From: Frigoribacterium sp. Leaf186
GTDB lineage: Bacteria > Actinomycetota > Actinomycetes > Actinomycetales > Microbacteriaceae
Length of the DNA stretch: 64,000 nt
Assembly (NCBI RefSeq): GCF_001423905.1
Contig: NZ_LMPQ01000001.1
Span: 737,829 to 801,828, forward strand
Direction: 5' to 3'
The position numbers were made by a program, and so were the translations under genes. The notes beneath the pieces were generated by a model, which ran no database searches, was not told where the DNA came from, and worked only from the letters and a program-made list of their open reading frames with translations. Shown in pieces: positions 14,186 to 23,021 of the stretch. Each line of letters opens with the position of its first letter. Position 1 is the stretch's first letter.

Positions 14186-15379
14186 ATGTTCTCTCTCTCC
14201 TCTATTTCCGTGCATCGAACAGCGCGATCGTTGCTCGAACAGGCTGACGGCACTCGGCTGGGAGCCGCGCAGACGGCCTTCACGCACCGTGCCCAGATCG
14301 CAACCTGCACATATCCCTCCCTCCACCGCCCCATCGACGCCCCGAACCATCTGACCGATCTCGGCATCCGGGTGAGCAGCGATCCGTTCGTGTTCTTGAC
14401 AGCGGCAACTGAAACTTTGGGCCTCGATCGGATGACGGCCCCCTGGACGAACCAGGAGGCCGTTCTCCGTGCCTGGTTCGATGACGAGCTGACCGAACCC
14501 GAGATCGTCAGTCATCTCGATGCACTCGTGTCATTCGCCGGGCGCTGGGGGGATGCCGGTGAGATCGCGTCGCAGCTCGTCACGGGTTCGCGACCCATGC
14601 GGACGACACGCTTGCAGACCTATGTCGCCTGTGCGTTGGCTGCTCGGCATGACGCCCGGTGCCTCCAGGCATTCGACGACGTGGCGACCCGGTCGGACGC
14701 TTGCCCTCTCGATGAAGCGATGGCCCGAGTCCGGGCGGCCGCCTGGTTGGTCAAGAGAGTCGATGACGTGAAGGGAGCCGGGCATCGACTCGTCCGGCTG
14801 CAGGCTCTCATCGACGCGTGGCGACGTCATGCGGTGATCAGCGAGGCCGACGCGGACACTCTCGAGGGAGTGGCGAAGAACCTGCTCGCGCTGGTCGATC
14901 TCAGAGCCGGAAGGCCTGGAGCAGCACGGGCGAACCTCCAACAGGCCATATCGCTGCTGGGCGAGGGAGACCTGGTGACGGTGGCACCCGATCGACGGGC
15001 GCGCTATGCCGCGCAGGCTCGGCTCAACGGCATCCAACTCCTGGCTTCGACTTCCGGTTGGGTCGTGGCGTCAGCGCGCGCACTCGAACACGTCGAGTGG
15101 TGTCGAGCGCACCACGACGGATCGGTCAGCGAGGCCATGGCCGTTGCCGCGTACGCCCTCTTTCGCGCAGGGGATCTCGTGAAAGCGGATCGACTCGCGC
15201 GCCAAGCGGCGCTGGTGATCGCTCGAGAAGGGTCGCCGATGCGGCTGTCCGCGGTACGCAAGACCCTGATCGGCACTCTCCACGCAGCCGGTCGAGAGGA
15301 CGAGGCCCTCGGACTGGTGCAGGACCTCACAGCCGATCCGCTGGGGCTGTGTCTCGATGACCACGAGGTCGACGCATGA
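14186..15379 (+). CDS. Helical-repeat (TPR-like) protein of the peptide/ABC cassette
   Basis: About 397 residues, no recognised family. The C-terminal two thirds read as successive helix pairs typical of tetratricopeptide-like repeats, for example AGRPGAARANLQQAISLLG, AGDLVKADRLARQAALVI and AGREDEALGLVQDL. There is no signal peptide, membrane helix or obvious helix-turn-helix. The ATG at 14186 has AAGGG 5 nt upstream. Codon third positions in the first 80 codons are GC-richer than first and second positions, so this part is coding; an ATG at 14432 (315 residues) is the alternative. GC3 is near 71%, clearly below the neighbouring genes. It overlaps the ATPase gene by ATGA. A peptide-sensing or docking role (compare RRNPP receptors and TPR partners of FxSxx-COOH RiPP systems) is speculation. 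Confidence 0.6.
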   Translation: MFSLSSISVHRTARSLLEQADGTRLGAAQTAFTHRAQIATCTYPSLHRPIDAPNHLTDLGIRVSSDPFVFLTAATETLGLDRMTAPWTNQEAVLRAWFDDELTEPEIVSHLDALVSFAGRWGDAGEIASQLVTGSRPMRTTRLQTYVACALAARHDARCLQAFDDVATRSDACPLDEAMARVRAAAWLVKRVDDVKGAGHRLVRLQALIDAWRRHAVISEADADTLEGVAKNLLALVDLRAGRPGAARANLQQAISLLGEGDLVTVAPDRRARYAAQARLNGIQLLASTSGWVVASARALEHVEWCRAHHDGSVSEAMAVAAYALFRAGDLVKADRLARQAALVIAREGSPMRLSAVRKTLIGTLHAAGREDEALGLVQDLTADPLGLCLDDHEVDA

Positions 15380-16353
15380 CTCGAGCAGCCCTCGAGCTGG
15401 TCGACGTGTCGCGGGTCTTCCGTCGGGGTGCCACACGCAGGGTCGCCGTCGACGGGTTCGACTTGACCCTTGCACCGTCCAGCGTCACCTGTCTGCTCGG
15501 GCCGAACGGTGCCGGCAAGACCACGACCGTCAAGATGGCCTCGACCCTCCTCGCACCCACGTCGGGCGAGGTCGTCGTCGCCGGCGTCGACGCCGTCCGG
15601 CGCCCCCGCGAGGCCCGGCGTCACCTCGGACTCGTCCTCGGTGGCGACCGGGGCTTCTACCTTCGGGCCACGGCTCGCGAGAACCTTCGATTCTTTGCCA
15701 CCCTCACGGCCGTGCCCACCCGGCTCCATCGGTCCCGAGTGACGGAACTCCTCGCGACGGTGGGTCTGTCCGACCGCGCCGACGATCGCGTCGAAACGTT
15801 CTCACGAGGCATGCGTCAACGCCTCCACCTGGCGCGAGCCCTGCTGGGCGAACCCACGGTCGTCCTGTTCGACGAGCCCTCGATCGGCCTCGATCCCGAG
15901 GGCGCTCGCGACCTTCGTGACCTCGTCGTACAGCAGCGGGACCATGGACGTAGCATCCTCCTGACGACACACGACCTGAACGAAGCCGAAGCCCTGTCCG
16001 ACACCGTGATCGTGATCGACGACGGGCGGACGGTCGCGAGCGGCGACGCCCGACACGTCGCCCAGCTCGCAGGCGTCGAACTCGTGACGACGACGTCGCT
16101 CCCCCTCCTGCCACCGTCGCTCGTGCCTCGCCTCATGGACCGTGCCGACGTCGCGGAAGTCGTCGTCCGGCAGAAGCCGTTCGCGGCCGAAGTCGACATC
16201 TTCTGGACGACCGGCTCGGCACTCCCCCCGTCGGGTTCCCGCCTCGTCGACGTCCTGACCGTGGAACCGCACTGGACGACGACCAGGCCGGTGTCGCTGC
16301 ACGAGGCGTACCTCGCGTTCATCGCCCGTGCACGTCGGATCGAGACGTCGTGA
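15376..16353 (+). CDS. ABC-2 type exporter, ATP-binding subunit
   Basis: 325-residue ABC ATPase. Walker A is GPNGAGKTT (about 42-50). The signature is a degenerate FSRGMRQRLHLARAL rather than LSGGQ, normal for the drug and peptide (NatA/DrrA-like) subgroup. Walker B is VVLFDEPSIGLDP and the switch histidine is TTHD. About 110 residues follow the ATPase core as a C-terminal regulatory part, as in DrrA-type proteins. The ATG overlaps the upstream stop (ATGA), and its own stop overlaps the first permease start (GTGA), so the three products are translationally coupled. The substrate may be the 26-residue peptide, by context. Confidence 0.85.
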   Translation: MTRAALELVDVSRVFRRGATRRVAVDGFDLTLAPSSVTCLLGPNGAGKTTTVKMASTLLAPTSGEVVVAGVDAVRRPREARRHLGLVLGGDRGFYLRATARENLRFFATLTAVPTRLHRSRVTELLATVGLSDRADDRVETFSRGMRQRLHLARALLGEPTVVLFDEPSIGLDPEGARDLRDLVVQQRDHGRSILLTTHDLNEAEALSDTVIVIDDGRTVASGDARHVAQLAGVELVTTTSLPLLPPSLVPRLMDRADVAEVVVRQKPFAAEVDIFWTTGSALPPSGSRLVDVLTVEPHWTTTRPVSLHEAYLAFIARARRIETS

Positions 16354-17093
16354 CACGTGTGTTGACGATGACGGCGTTCCACTCCCGCCAGCTCCTGCGC
16401 ACCAGCTTCTTCCTGCACGAGTCGCTCCTCGCCCCGATGGCGTTCATGACGCTCCTCGCAATGGGCCGACGGGCCTCGGGCGTCGATGTCGGCACCGACC
16501 TCTGGGTCACGGCCACGACGGCCGGCCTCTGGTCGACGACCACGCTCGCCGTCGGCATCATCGGGTTCCAGAGGCACCAGGGCACCCTCGAGCACCTCGT
16601 CCTCACCTGTCGGCCCCCCGGAGTCGTCTTCGGTGCCCTCACCTCTGCAGCGGCCGCCATCGGTCTCGCAGGACTGCCCGGCTGCCTCGCACTCCAGTGG
16701 GCGCTGACACGTCAGGTCAGCACGTCGTGGCAAGCAGTGACGAGCATCGCGGCGAGCGGCGTGGCCTGCGCGGCGAGTGCAGCCGTCCTCAGCTCGTTCT
16801 TCGTCCTCGTCCGTTCCGCGACCGTCTTCGAACCCCTCGTCCTGCTTCCGGTCTGGCTGCTCTCCGGACTGACGGTGCCCGTCGACGCCCTGCCCAGCGG
16901 CCTGGCGCTCGTGGCACGTCTGCATCCCCTGACCTCCGCCGTGGCGATCGCCCACACCACGGAAGCCACGACGTCCTTGTCCCTGCTCGGCGCCTCCCTC
17001 GTCACGTCGGGCATCTGGGGCGTCCTCGCGGCCGCGCTGTCGGCCAGAGCGCACCGGGCGGCTCTCGTTCACGGAACGCTGGGCCTGTCGTGA
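16350..17093 (+). CDS. ABC-2 type exporter permease, subunit 1
   Basis: 247-residue membrane protein with about six hydrophobic segments. Residues around 68-80 (GFQRHQGTLEHL) match the ABC-2 permease coupling motif (compare ERERGTLE in NatB/YadH-type permeases). The GTG start lies in the GTGA overlap with the ATPase stop, and the stop overlaps the second permease in TGATG. With the next gene it probably forms a heterodimeric channel. Confidence 0.8.
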   Translation: MTRVLTMTAFHSRQLLRTSFFLHESLLAPMAFMTLLAMGRRASGVDVGTDLWVTATTAGLWSTTTLAVGIIGFQRHQGTLEHLVLTCRPPGVVFGALTSAAAAIGLAGLPGCLALQWALTRQVSTSWQAVTSIAASGVACAASAAVLSSFFVLVRSATVFEPLVLLPVWLLSGLTVPVDALPSGLALVARLHPLTSAVAIAHTTEATTSLSLLGASLVTSGIWGVLAAALSARAHRAALVHGTLGLS

Positions 17094-17875
17094 TGCGGGG
17101 CGCATCGTCGGTCGTCCTCGCGGCTGCCACCATCGCGTTCCGGAGCCGGGTCGAGTTCACGACCAAGGCGGGTGTCGTGGTGCGCTATCTCGCCGTCCCG
17201 TGTCTGACGGCATGGCTCTTCCTCGCCTTCGCCTCGGGCGGGATGGACAGGGCACCCACCTCGAGGGACGCCCTCTGTGCTGGTCTCGCCACCGCGGCCC
17301 TCGCATCGTCCACGGCGTTGACCGAGCTCATGTCGGTGGACCGTTTCGAGGGCGTCACGGCTTTCATCGTCACGGCATCACGCGGTCGCCTCCTCGGCTG
17401 GCTGGGAAGGGCGGGGTTCGTCTCGGCCACCGGCGCGGTGACGGGCCTCGTGGGGACCACGGCTTCGCTCGTCGTCACCGCCGGCGCGGGCGCCGTCTTC
17501 TCGCCCACCGATCTGCTCGCCATCCCCCTCGGGTCGCTCTCGAGTGTCGGCGTCGGTCTCACGGTCGGCGCGATCGGCCTCGTCCAACGCGACTCGTTGC
17601 TCTTGTCCAACCTGGTGCAGCGCGGACTGCCGATCGTCTGCGGTGTCGTCGCCCCACTCGGTGGCCTCGTCTCGGGAGGCGATGCCGTCGCCGGCCTGTT
17701 CCCGCTCGGGCTGCTCGTCCAGTCGACCCGGCAGGAATCCTTCTGGAATCCGCACGACCTGACGACGTTGCTCGTCTGTTCGATGGTGTGGATCGTTGTC
17801 GGACTGCTGCTCAGGGTGTCGCTCGAGAGGCACGCGCGGCGGCGAGGCACCTCCGAGTTGCTGACGGCCGGATGA
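17093..17875 (+). CDS. ABC-2 type exporter permease, subunit 2
   Basis: 260 residues with about six hydrophobic segments. Sequence is weakly conserved, but position and topology mark it as the partner permease. It starts in TGATG at the stop of subunit 1; a GTG three bases earlier is possible. Residues about 84-96 (DRFEGVTAFIVTA) resemble the coupling segment of subunit 1. It ends 13 bp from the convergent ddl stop, so the cassette fills the whole gap between the DUF3515 gene and ddl. Confidence 0.75.
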   Translation: MRGASSVVLAAATIAFRSRVEFTTKAGVVVRYLAVPCLTAWLFLAFASGGMDRAPTSRDALCAGLATAALASSTALTELMSVDRFEGVTAFIVTASRGRLLGWLGRAGFVSATGAVTGLVGTTASLVVTAGAGAVFSPTDLLAIPLGSLSSVGVGLTVGAIGLVQRDSLLLSNLVQRGLPIVCGVVAPLGGLVSGGDAVAGLFPLGLLVQSTRQESFWNPHDLTTLLVCSMVWIVVGLLLRVSLERHARRRGTSELLTAG

Positions 17876-17888
17876 CGAGCAGGCGCGG

Positions 17889-19088
17889 TCAGCGCTCCGT
17901 CTCGAGGCCGAGCGCGATGAGTTCGTCGATCAGCTGGGGGTAGCTGAGGCCGCTCGCGAGCCAGCAGGCGGGGAACATCGAGATGGGGGTGAAGCCGGGC
18001 ATGGTGTTGACCTCGTTGATCACCCAGCCGTCGTCGGTGAGGAAGAAGTCGACCCGGGCGAGGCCGGTGCCGTCGATGGCCTCGAAGGCGAGCGCGGCGA
18101 GGCGCTGCATCTCGGCGAGCTCGTCGCCGCTGAGGTCGGCCGGGCAGACGAGGTCGGCACCGGGCGCACCGAGGTACTTCGACTCGAAGTCGTAGAAGGT
18201 GTCGCTCGCGAGGACGATCTCGCCCGCGACCGAGGTGCGCGGCGACGCCCCGTCACGCCCGCCGAGAACGGCGCACTCGATCTCGCGGCCGACGACCGCG
18301 GACTCGACGAGCACCTTGTGGTCCTCGGCGTACGCCTTCGCCATGGCCGCGCCCAGCTCGGCGGGTGAATCGACGCGCGACACCCCCACGCTCGAACCGG
18401 CCCGGGCCGGCTTGACGAACATCGGGTACCCGAGCGCCTCGACGTCGGCGGCGACGCGGTCGGGCGCGGCGTCCCAGTCGCGGCGACGAACCGTGCGCCA
18501 CGGCGCGACGGCCACGCCGGCGGCCTGCAACACCGTCTTCGTGAAGTGCTTGTCCATGCCGAGCGACGAGGCGAGGACGCCGGCCCCGACGTACGGGAGG
18601 CCGGTCAGTTCGAGGAGGCCCTGCACCGTGCCGTCCTCACCGAACGGGCCGTGCAGGATGGGGAAGACCACGTCGACCTCGCCCAGCAGGCGGGTCGAGC
18701 CGTCGGCCTCGGTCACCATGAGCTCACGGGTGGTGGACGACTCGGGCCAGTGCACCCGCGTGCCGTTGTCGACGACGGTCGGCAGGGTCTCGGCGTCGAG
18801 CGCGAACCGCGACGCGTCGTCGGGCTGCAACGTGAAGGCGCCCTCGGCCGTGATGCCGACCGGCACCACCTCGAACCGCTCCCGGTCGATCGCCGAGAGG
18901 ACTCCTCCGGCCGTCGCACAGCTGATCGAGTGCTCGCTCGACCGGCCGCCGAAGAGAACGACCACGACGGTCTTCGCCGGGCCGACCGACGACGGGTCGG
19001 TCGCGCCGGGGGCGGTCGCGGCGGGGCTGGTCACGTCGGGATCGGTCGCGACGGGGGCGGTCGTCGGAGTCGGGTCGCTGGTCGCCAT
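17889..19088 (-). CDS. ddl: D-alanine--D-alanine ligase
   Basis: Makes the D-Ala-D-Ala dipeptide for peptidoglycan precursors. 399 residues, long because of an N-terminal Thr/Ala/Pro-rich low-complexity stretch of about 38 residues before VVVLFGGRSSEHSIS. ATP-grasp motifs: HGPFGEDGT, FVKPARAGSSVGVSR, and INEVNTMPGFTPISMFP with metal-binding Glu/Asn. The ATG at 19088 follows AAAGG by about 8 nt; an in-frame start 24 nt earlier is less likely. It is the last gene of the minus-strand block that begins with leuC, 91 bp after gpsA. Confidence 0.94.
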   Translation of the reverse strand: MATSDPTPTTAPVATDPDVTSPAATAPGATDPSSVGPAKTVVVVLFGGRSSEHSISCATAGGVLSAIDRERFEVVPVGITAEGAFTLQPDDASRFALDAETLPTVVDNGTRVHWPESSTTRELMVTEADGSTRLLGEVDVVFPILHGPFGEDGTVQGLLELTGLPYVGAGVLASSLGMDKHFTKTVLQAAGVAVAPWRTVRRRDWDAAPDRVAADVEALGYPMFVKPARAGSSVGVSRVDSPAELGAAMAKAYAEDHKVLVESAVVGREIECAVLGGRDGASPRTSVAGEIVLASDTFYDFESKYLGAPGADLVCPADLSGDELAEMQRLAALAFEAIDGTGLARVDFFLTDDGWVINEVNTMPGFTPISMFPACWLASGLSYPQLIDELIALGLETER

Positions 19089-19179
19089 GGAGGGGCCTTT
19101 CTTCGGTGTCACGGCCCACGGGCCGACCCGCGGTGGCGGGCTCTGGTCGGCGCACGCCCCGGCGGCGACGACCTCGAGG

Positions 19180-20274
19180 TCACTCGCCCTGCGGCTCGTC
19201 CGTCTCGGTGAGGTGCGGGGCGATGTTGCGCGGGTCCAGCGTACCGGCGAGCACCTCGGCCACCTGCTGGACGATGGGCATGTCGACGCCCCGCGACCGG
19301 GCCAGTTCGAGGATGGGTGCCACCGACGCCAGCCCCTCGGCGGTCTGGTTCATCTGACGCACCACGTCACCGAAGGCGTACCCCTGACCGAGCAACCGGC
19401 CCGCCGTGTTGTTGCGCGACAGCGGCGACTCGCAGGTGGCGATGAGGTCGCCGAGCCCGGCGAGCCCGGCGAGCGTCTCGGCCTTGGCACCGAACGAGAC
19501 CGCGAACGCGGTCATCTCGGCCAGGCCCCGCGTGATGATCGAGGCCTTCGTGTTCTCGCCGTAACCGACCCCGTCGACGATGCCGATGGCGACGGCGATG
19601 AGGTTCTTCAGCACGCCGCCGAACTCGGTGCCGATCACGTCGGTGTTGACGAACGACCGGAAGTACGGGTTGGTGGCCGTGGCCGCGACGAGGGTCGCGG
19701 TCTCGAGGCTGTGGGACGACACCACGGCGGCCGTCGGCTGCCGCTTCGCGATCTCGAGGGCGAGGTTCGGACCGGACGCGACGGCGATCAGGTCGCGCTC
19801 GATGCCGAGCTCGGCCTCGATGACCTGACTCATGCGGAGCCCGGTCGCCTTCTCGACGCCCTTCATCAGGCTGACCACCGGTACGCCGCCGGGCACGAGC
19901 CCCCGGATGGCCGTCAGGTTCTCGCGCAGCGTCTGACTCGGCACCGAGAGGTAGACCTGCTCGGCGCCGGCGAGGGCCTGCTCGACCGACGGGGTCGCCA
20001 CGAGCGTGCGGGGCAGGTTGATGCCCGGCAGGTAGTCGGTGTTGCGCTTGCTCTCGGTGATCTCGCGGGCCACCTCGGGACGGCGGGCCCACAGGGTGAC
20101 GTCGGCACCGCCCTCGGCGAGCACCTTGGCGAAGGTCGTGCCCCAGCTGCCCGACCCGAGCACGGCGACCCGACGCGGGATGGCCTCGCGCATGACGATC
20201 GAGATCGCCTCGGTCGTGACCGCCCCGTCGCCGAGAGCCTCGATGGCGCCTTCGCGTGACTCGGAGCTACTCAA
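19180..20274 (-). CDS. gpsA: NAD(P)H-dependent glycerol-3-phosphate dehydrogenase
   Basis: Makes sn-glycerol 3-phosphate for phospholipid synthesis. About 364 residues from a TTG start that overlaps the plsC stop by 8 bp and has GAAGGAGA 9 nt upstream. An internal ATG at 20193 (MREAIPRRVAV) would give the usual shorter length and cannot be excluded. The nucleotide-binding loop GSGSWGTTFA follows MREAIPRRVAVL. Catalytic-domain motifs include GVLKNLIAVAIGI and GLGDLIATC. Confidence 0.94.
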   Translation of the reverse strand: MSSSESREGAIEALGDGAVTTEAISIVMREAIPRRVAVLGSGSWGTTFAKVLAEGGADVTLWARRPEVAREITESKRNTDYLPGINLPRTLVATPSVEQALAGAEQVYLSVPSQTLRENLTAIRGLVPGGVPVVSLMKGVEKATGLRMSQVIEAELGIERDLIAVASGPNLALEIAKRQPTAAVVSSHSLETATLVAATATNPYFRSFVNTDVIGTEFGGVLKNLIAVAIGIVDGVGYGENTKASIITRGLAEMTAFAVSFGAKAETLAGLAGLGDLIATCESPLSRNNTAGRLLGQGYAFGDVVRQMNQTAEGLASVAPILELARSRGVDMPIVQQVAEVLAGTLDPRNIAPHLTETDEPQGE

Positions 20275-21049
20275 AGCGGCCTGTCTCCTTCTGGTGGTTC
20301 TTGGCGGGGTTCCAGCGCTCGGCGGGTGCCGTCTCGGCCCGAAGCCGCTCCACGAGCTCGGTCACGGCCTGCATGACGAGCGCCGTGGCGGCCGTGACGG
20401 ACGCCTGGTCGAGCGGTCGGTCGCGATAGGCCGAGAGGTCGACGGGATCGCCGATCACGACGGTGATGCGCTTGCGGGGGAAGGCGTGCAGCCGGCTCGA
20501 GTAGCGCCCCATCAGGTGCTGGCTGCCCCAGTGGGCCATGGGGATGAGCGGGACCCCGGCGGCGAGGGCGAGCCGCACCGCCCCGCTCTTGCCCTTCATG
20601 GGCCAGAGATCGGGGTCGCGGGTCAGCGTGCCCTCGGGGTAGACGATCACGCCGCCACCGCTCGCCACGAGGGTGCGACCGGCGGCGAGGGGGTCGTTGT
20701 CGTGCGTCCGACCGGCCCGTTCGACCGGGATGTGCCCCATGGCGTGCATCATGCGGCCGAAGATCGGCACCCGGAAGAGCGACGCCTTGGCCAGGAAGCG
20801 CGGGACGCGGCCGAGGGCCCACATGACCCGGCCGACGACGACCGGGTCGATGTTCGTGTAGTGGTTCGGCGTCAGGACGAACGCGCCCTCGGCCGGCAAC
20901 TTGTGACCGTCGACGATGTCGATCGAGGCCATCAGGTCGAACAGCGGCGCCGCGGGCGTCGCCAGGGTGCGGAAGAACGCGCCTTTCTCCTTGCGACGCC
21001 CTCGCGCCGGGACCGGGACGACGGGGGCGTCGGGGTCGGCAGTCGACAC
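20267..21049 (-). CDS. plsC: 1-acyl-sn-glycerol-3-phosphate acyltransferase (PlsC family)
   Basis: Membrane-associated acyltransferase producing phosphatidic acid; 260 residues. The catalytic motif is NHYTNID (NHX4D, about 62-68), followed by FGRMMHAMGHIPVER and YPEGTLTRD (about 137-145, phosphate binding). The GTG start is 7 bp after the murA stop. Coupling with gpsA, which overlaps its 3' end, places successive steps of phosphatidic-acid synthesis together. Confidence 0.9.
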   Translation of the reverse strand: MSTADPDAPVVPVPARGRRKEKGAFFRTLATPAAPLFDLMASIDIVDGHKLPAEGAFVLTPNHYTNIDPVVVGRVMWALGRVPRFLAKASLFRVPIFGRMMHAMGHIPVERAGRTHDNDPLAAGRTLVASGGGVIVYPEGTLTRDPDLWPMKGKSGAVRLALAAGVPLIPMAHWGSQHLMGRYSSRLHAFPRKRITVVIGDPVDLSAYRDRPLDQASVTAATALVMQAVTELVERLRAETAPAERWNPAKNHQKETGRFE

Positions 21050-21056
21050 CGGCCGA

Positions 21057-22424
21057 TCAGCCCTTGAAGTCGAAGTCGGCGCCGAGCTTGCGCAGCTTCG
21101 CGATGAAGTGCTCGTAGCCGCGGCTGATGATGCCGACGTTGCTGATCTTCGACTCGCCCTCGGCGGTCAGGGCCGCGATCAGGTGGCTGAAGCCACCGCG
21201 CAGGTCGGGCACCCGGATGTCGGCCCCGTGCAGCGCCGTCGGGCCGTTGATGACCGCGGCCTGCTCGAACTCGCGACGCGCGACGCGGCGGTCGTGGTCG
21301 GGCAGTCCGTCTTTGTGCACGGTGATGTCGGCACCCATGTCGTTGAGGGCCTCGGTGAACTGGAAGCGGTTCTCGTACACCGTCTCGTGAACGACCGAGG
21401 TGCCCTGCGCCTGCGTGAGGGCGACGATCAGGGGCTGCTGCCAGTCGGTCATGAAGCCGGGGTGCACGTCGGTCTCGACGACGACGGGCTTGAGCTCGCC
21501 ACCGGGGTGGAAGAAGCGGATGCCGTCCTCGTGGACGTCGAAGTCGCCGCCGACCTTGCGGAAGACGTTCAAGAACGTCATCAGGTCTTTCTGGTCGGCA
21601 CCCTCGACGAAGATGTCGCCCTTGGTCGCGAGCGCGGCCGAGGCCCAGCTGGCGGCCTCGTTGCGGTCGTTGATCGCCCGGTGCGTGTAGCCCCGGAGCT
21701 TCTCGACGCCCTCGATGAAGATGACGCGGTTCGGCTCGACCGAGACGACGGCGCCCATCTTCTGCAGGATGGCGATGAGGTCCATGATCTCGGGCTCGAT
21801 CGCGGCGTTGCGCAGTTCGGTGACGCCCTTGGCGAGCACCGCGGTCAGCAGCACCTGCTCGGTGGCGCCGACGCTCGGGTAGGGCAGCTCGATGTTGGCA
21901 CCGGTGAGGCCGTTGGGCGCCGTGAGGTGGATGCCGTTGTACGACTTGTCGACGACGGCGCCGAAGGCCCGCAGGGCGTCGAGGTGGAAGTCGATCGGTC
22001 GGTCGCCGATGCGGCAGCCACCGAGGTCGGGGATGAACGCCTCGCCGAGACGGTGCAGCAGCGGACCGCAGAAGAGGATCGGGATGCGGCTCGAACCCGC
22101 GTGGGCGTCGATCTCGGCGAAGTGGGCGCTCTCGACGTTGGAGGGGTCGAGGATCATCTCGCCGCGCGCCGGGTCGGTGATTCGCACGCCGTGGACCGAG
22201 AGGAGCCCGCGGACGACGTTGACGTCGCTGATGTCGGGGACGTCCTTCAAGATGCTGGGGGTGTCGCCCAGCAGCGCCGCGACCATCGCCTTGGTGGCGA
22301 GGTTCTTCGCGCCGCGCACCTCGATGCGACCGATGAGCGGCTTGCCGCCCCGGATGACGATCTCATCGGAGGTCAGCCCCACACGGGCACCTGCTGCTGC
22401 TGCGTCTTGGACGAGAGAGTTCAC
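21057..22424 (-). CDS. murA: UDP-N-acetylglucosamine 1-carboxyvinyltransferase
   Basis: First committed step of peptidoglycan synthesis (phosphoenolpyruvate to UDP-GlcNAc). 455 residues. The GAKNLATK motif (about 39-46) and LGGCRIGDRPIDFH, with the catalytic, fosfomycin-reactive Cys, are present, so the enzyme should be fosfomycin-sensitive (the Cys-to-Asp resistance form is absent). The GTG start abuts the leuD stop directly (TAAGTG), an unusual coupling of leucine and cell-wall genes. Confidence 0.95.
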   Translation of the reverse strand: MNSLVQDAAAAGARVGLTSDEIVIRGGKPLIGRIEVRGAKNLATKAMVAALLGDTPSILKDVPDISDVNVVRGLLSVHGVRITDPARGEMILDPSNVESAHFAEIDAHAGSSRIPILFCGPLLHRLGEAFIPDLGGCRIGDRPIDFHLDALRAFGAVVDKSYNGIHLTAPNGLTGANIELPYPSVGATEQVLLTAVLAKGVTELRNAAIEPEIMDLIAILQKMGAVVSVEPNRVIFIEGVEKLRGYTHRAINDRNEAASWASAALATKGDIFVEGADQKDLMTFLNVFRKVGGDFDVHEDGIRFFHPGGELKPVVVETDVHPGFMTDWQQPLIVALTQAQGTSVVHETVYENRFQFTEALNDMGADITVHKDGLPDHDRRVARREFEQAAVINGPTALHGADIRVPDLRGGFSHLIAALTAEGESKISNVGIISRGYEHFIAKLRKLGADFDFKG

Positions 22425-23021
22425 TTACTTCACCGGCAATGTCTTCGGGCGCCAGGAGGCGCGACGGGATTCGAATTCTGTGATGGCCGCTTCGTCGCGG
22501 AGGGTCAGGCCGATGTCGTCGAGGCCTTCGAGGAGACGCCACTTAGTGTAGGCATCGACTTCGAATCCGACGGTGAGGCTGCCGACCGTGGCGGTCTGCG
22601 CCACGAGGTCGACCGTGATCTCGACGCCCGGGTGCTCGTCGATCTCGGCCCAGATCCGCTCGACGTCGTCTTCGGCGACGGCTGCGGCGAGCAGCCCCTG
22701 TTTGCCGGAGTTGCCGCGGAAGATGTCGCCGAAGCGCGAGCTGATGATGACGTCGAAGCCGAAGTCGCGGAGCGCCCAGACGGCGTGCTCCCGGCTCGAC
22801 CCGGTGCCGAAGTCGGGGCCCGCGACGAGGACGCGCGCGCCCTGGAACACCGGCTGGTTCAGCACGAACTCCGGGTCGTTGCGCCACCCGAAGAAGAGGG
22901 CGTCCTCGAAACCGGTCTTGGTGACGCGCTTGAGGAACTGCGCCGGGATGATCTGGTCGGTGTCGACGTTCGAGCGCTTGAGCGGCGCGGCGACGCCGGT
23001 GACGGTGGTGAACTTCTGCAT
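22425..23021 (-). CDS. leuD: 3-isopropylmalate dehydratase small subunit
   Basis: Small (swivelling) subunit of isopropylmalate isomerase in leucine synthesis, 198 residues. Motifs: [16 protein letters not shown] near the N-terminus and [17 protein letters not shown] in the middle. The ATG at 23021 shares one base with the leuC stop (TGATG). A copy of the GGAGGCGCG motif lies near the 3' end. Confidence 0.96.
   Translation of the reverse strand: MQKFTTVTGVAAPLKRSNVDTDQIIPAQFLKRVTKTGFEDALFFGWRNDPEFVLNQPVFQGARVLVAGPDFGTGSSREHAVWALRDFGFDVIISSRFGDIFRGNSGKQGLLAAAVAEDDVERIWAEIDEHPGVEITVDLVAQTATVGSLTVGFEVDAYTKWRLLEGLDDIGLTLRDEAAITEFESRRASWRPKTLPVK

Noticed and set aside
14120-14515. 131-codon minus-strand frame over the peptide gene and TPR-like gene start
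   Set aside because: It runs through the terminator hairpin, has no ribosome-binding site and opposes a frame with better codon structure.
14432-15379. Shorter TPR-like protein starting at ATG 14432
   Set aside because: Upstream codons show a coding-type GC1/GC2/GC3 pattern and ATG 14186 has an AAGGG site, though the shorter form is not fully excluded.
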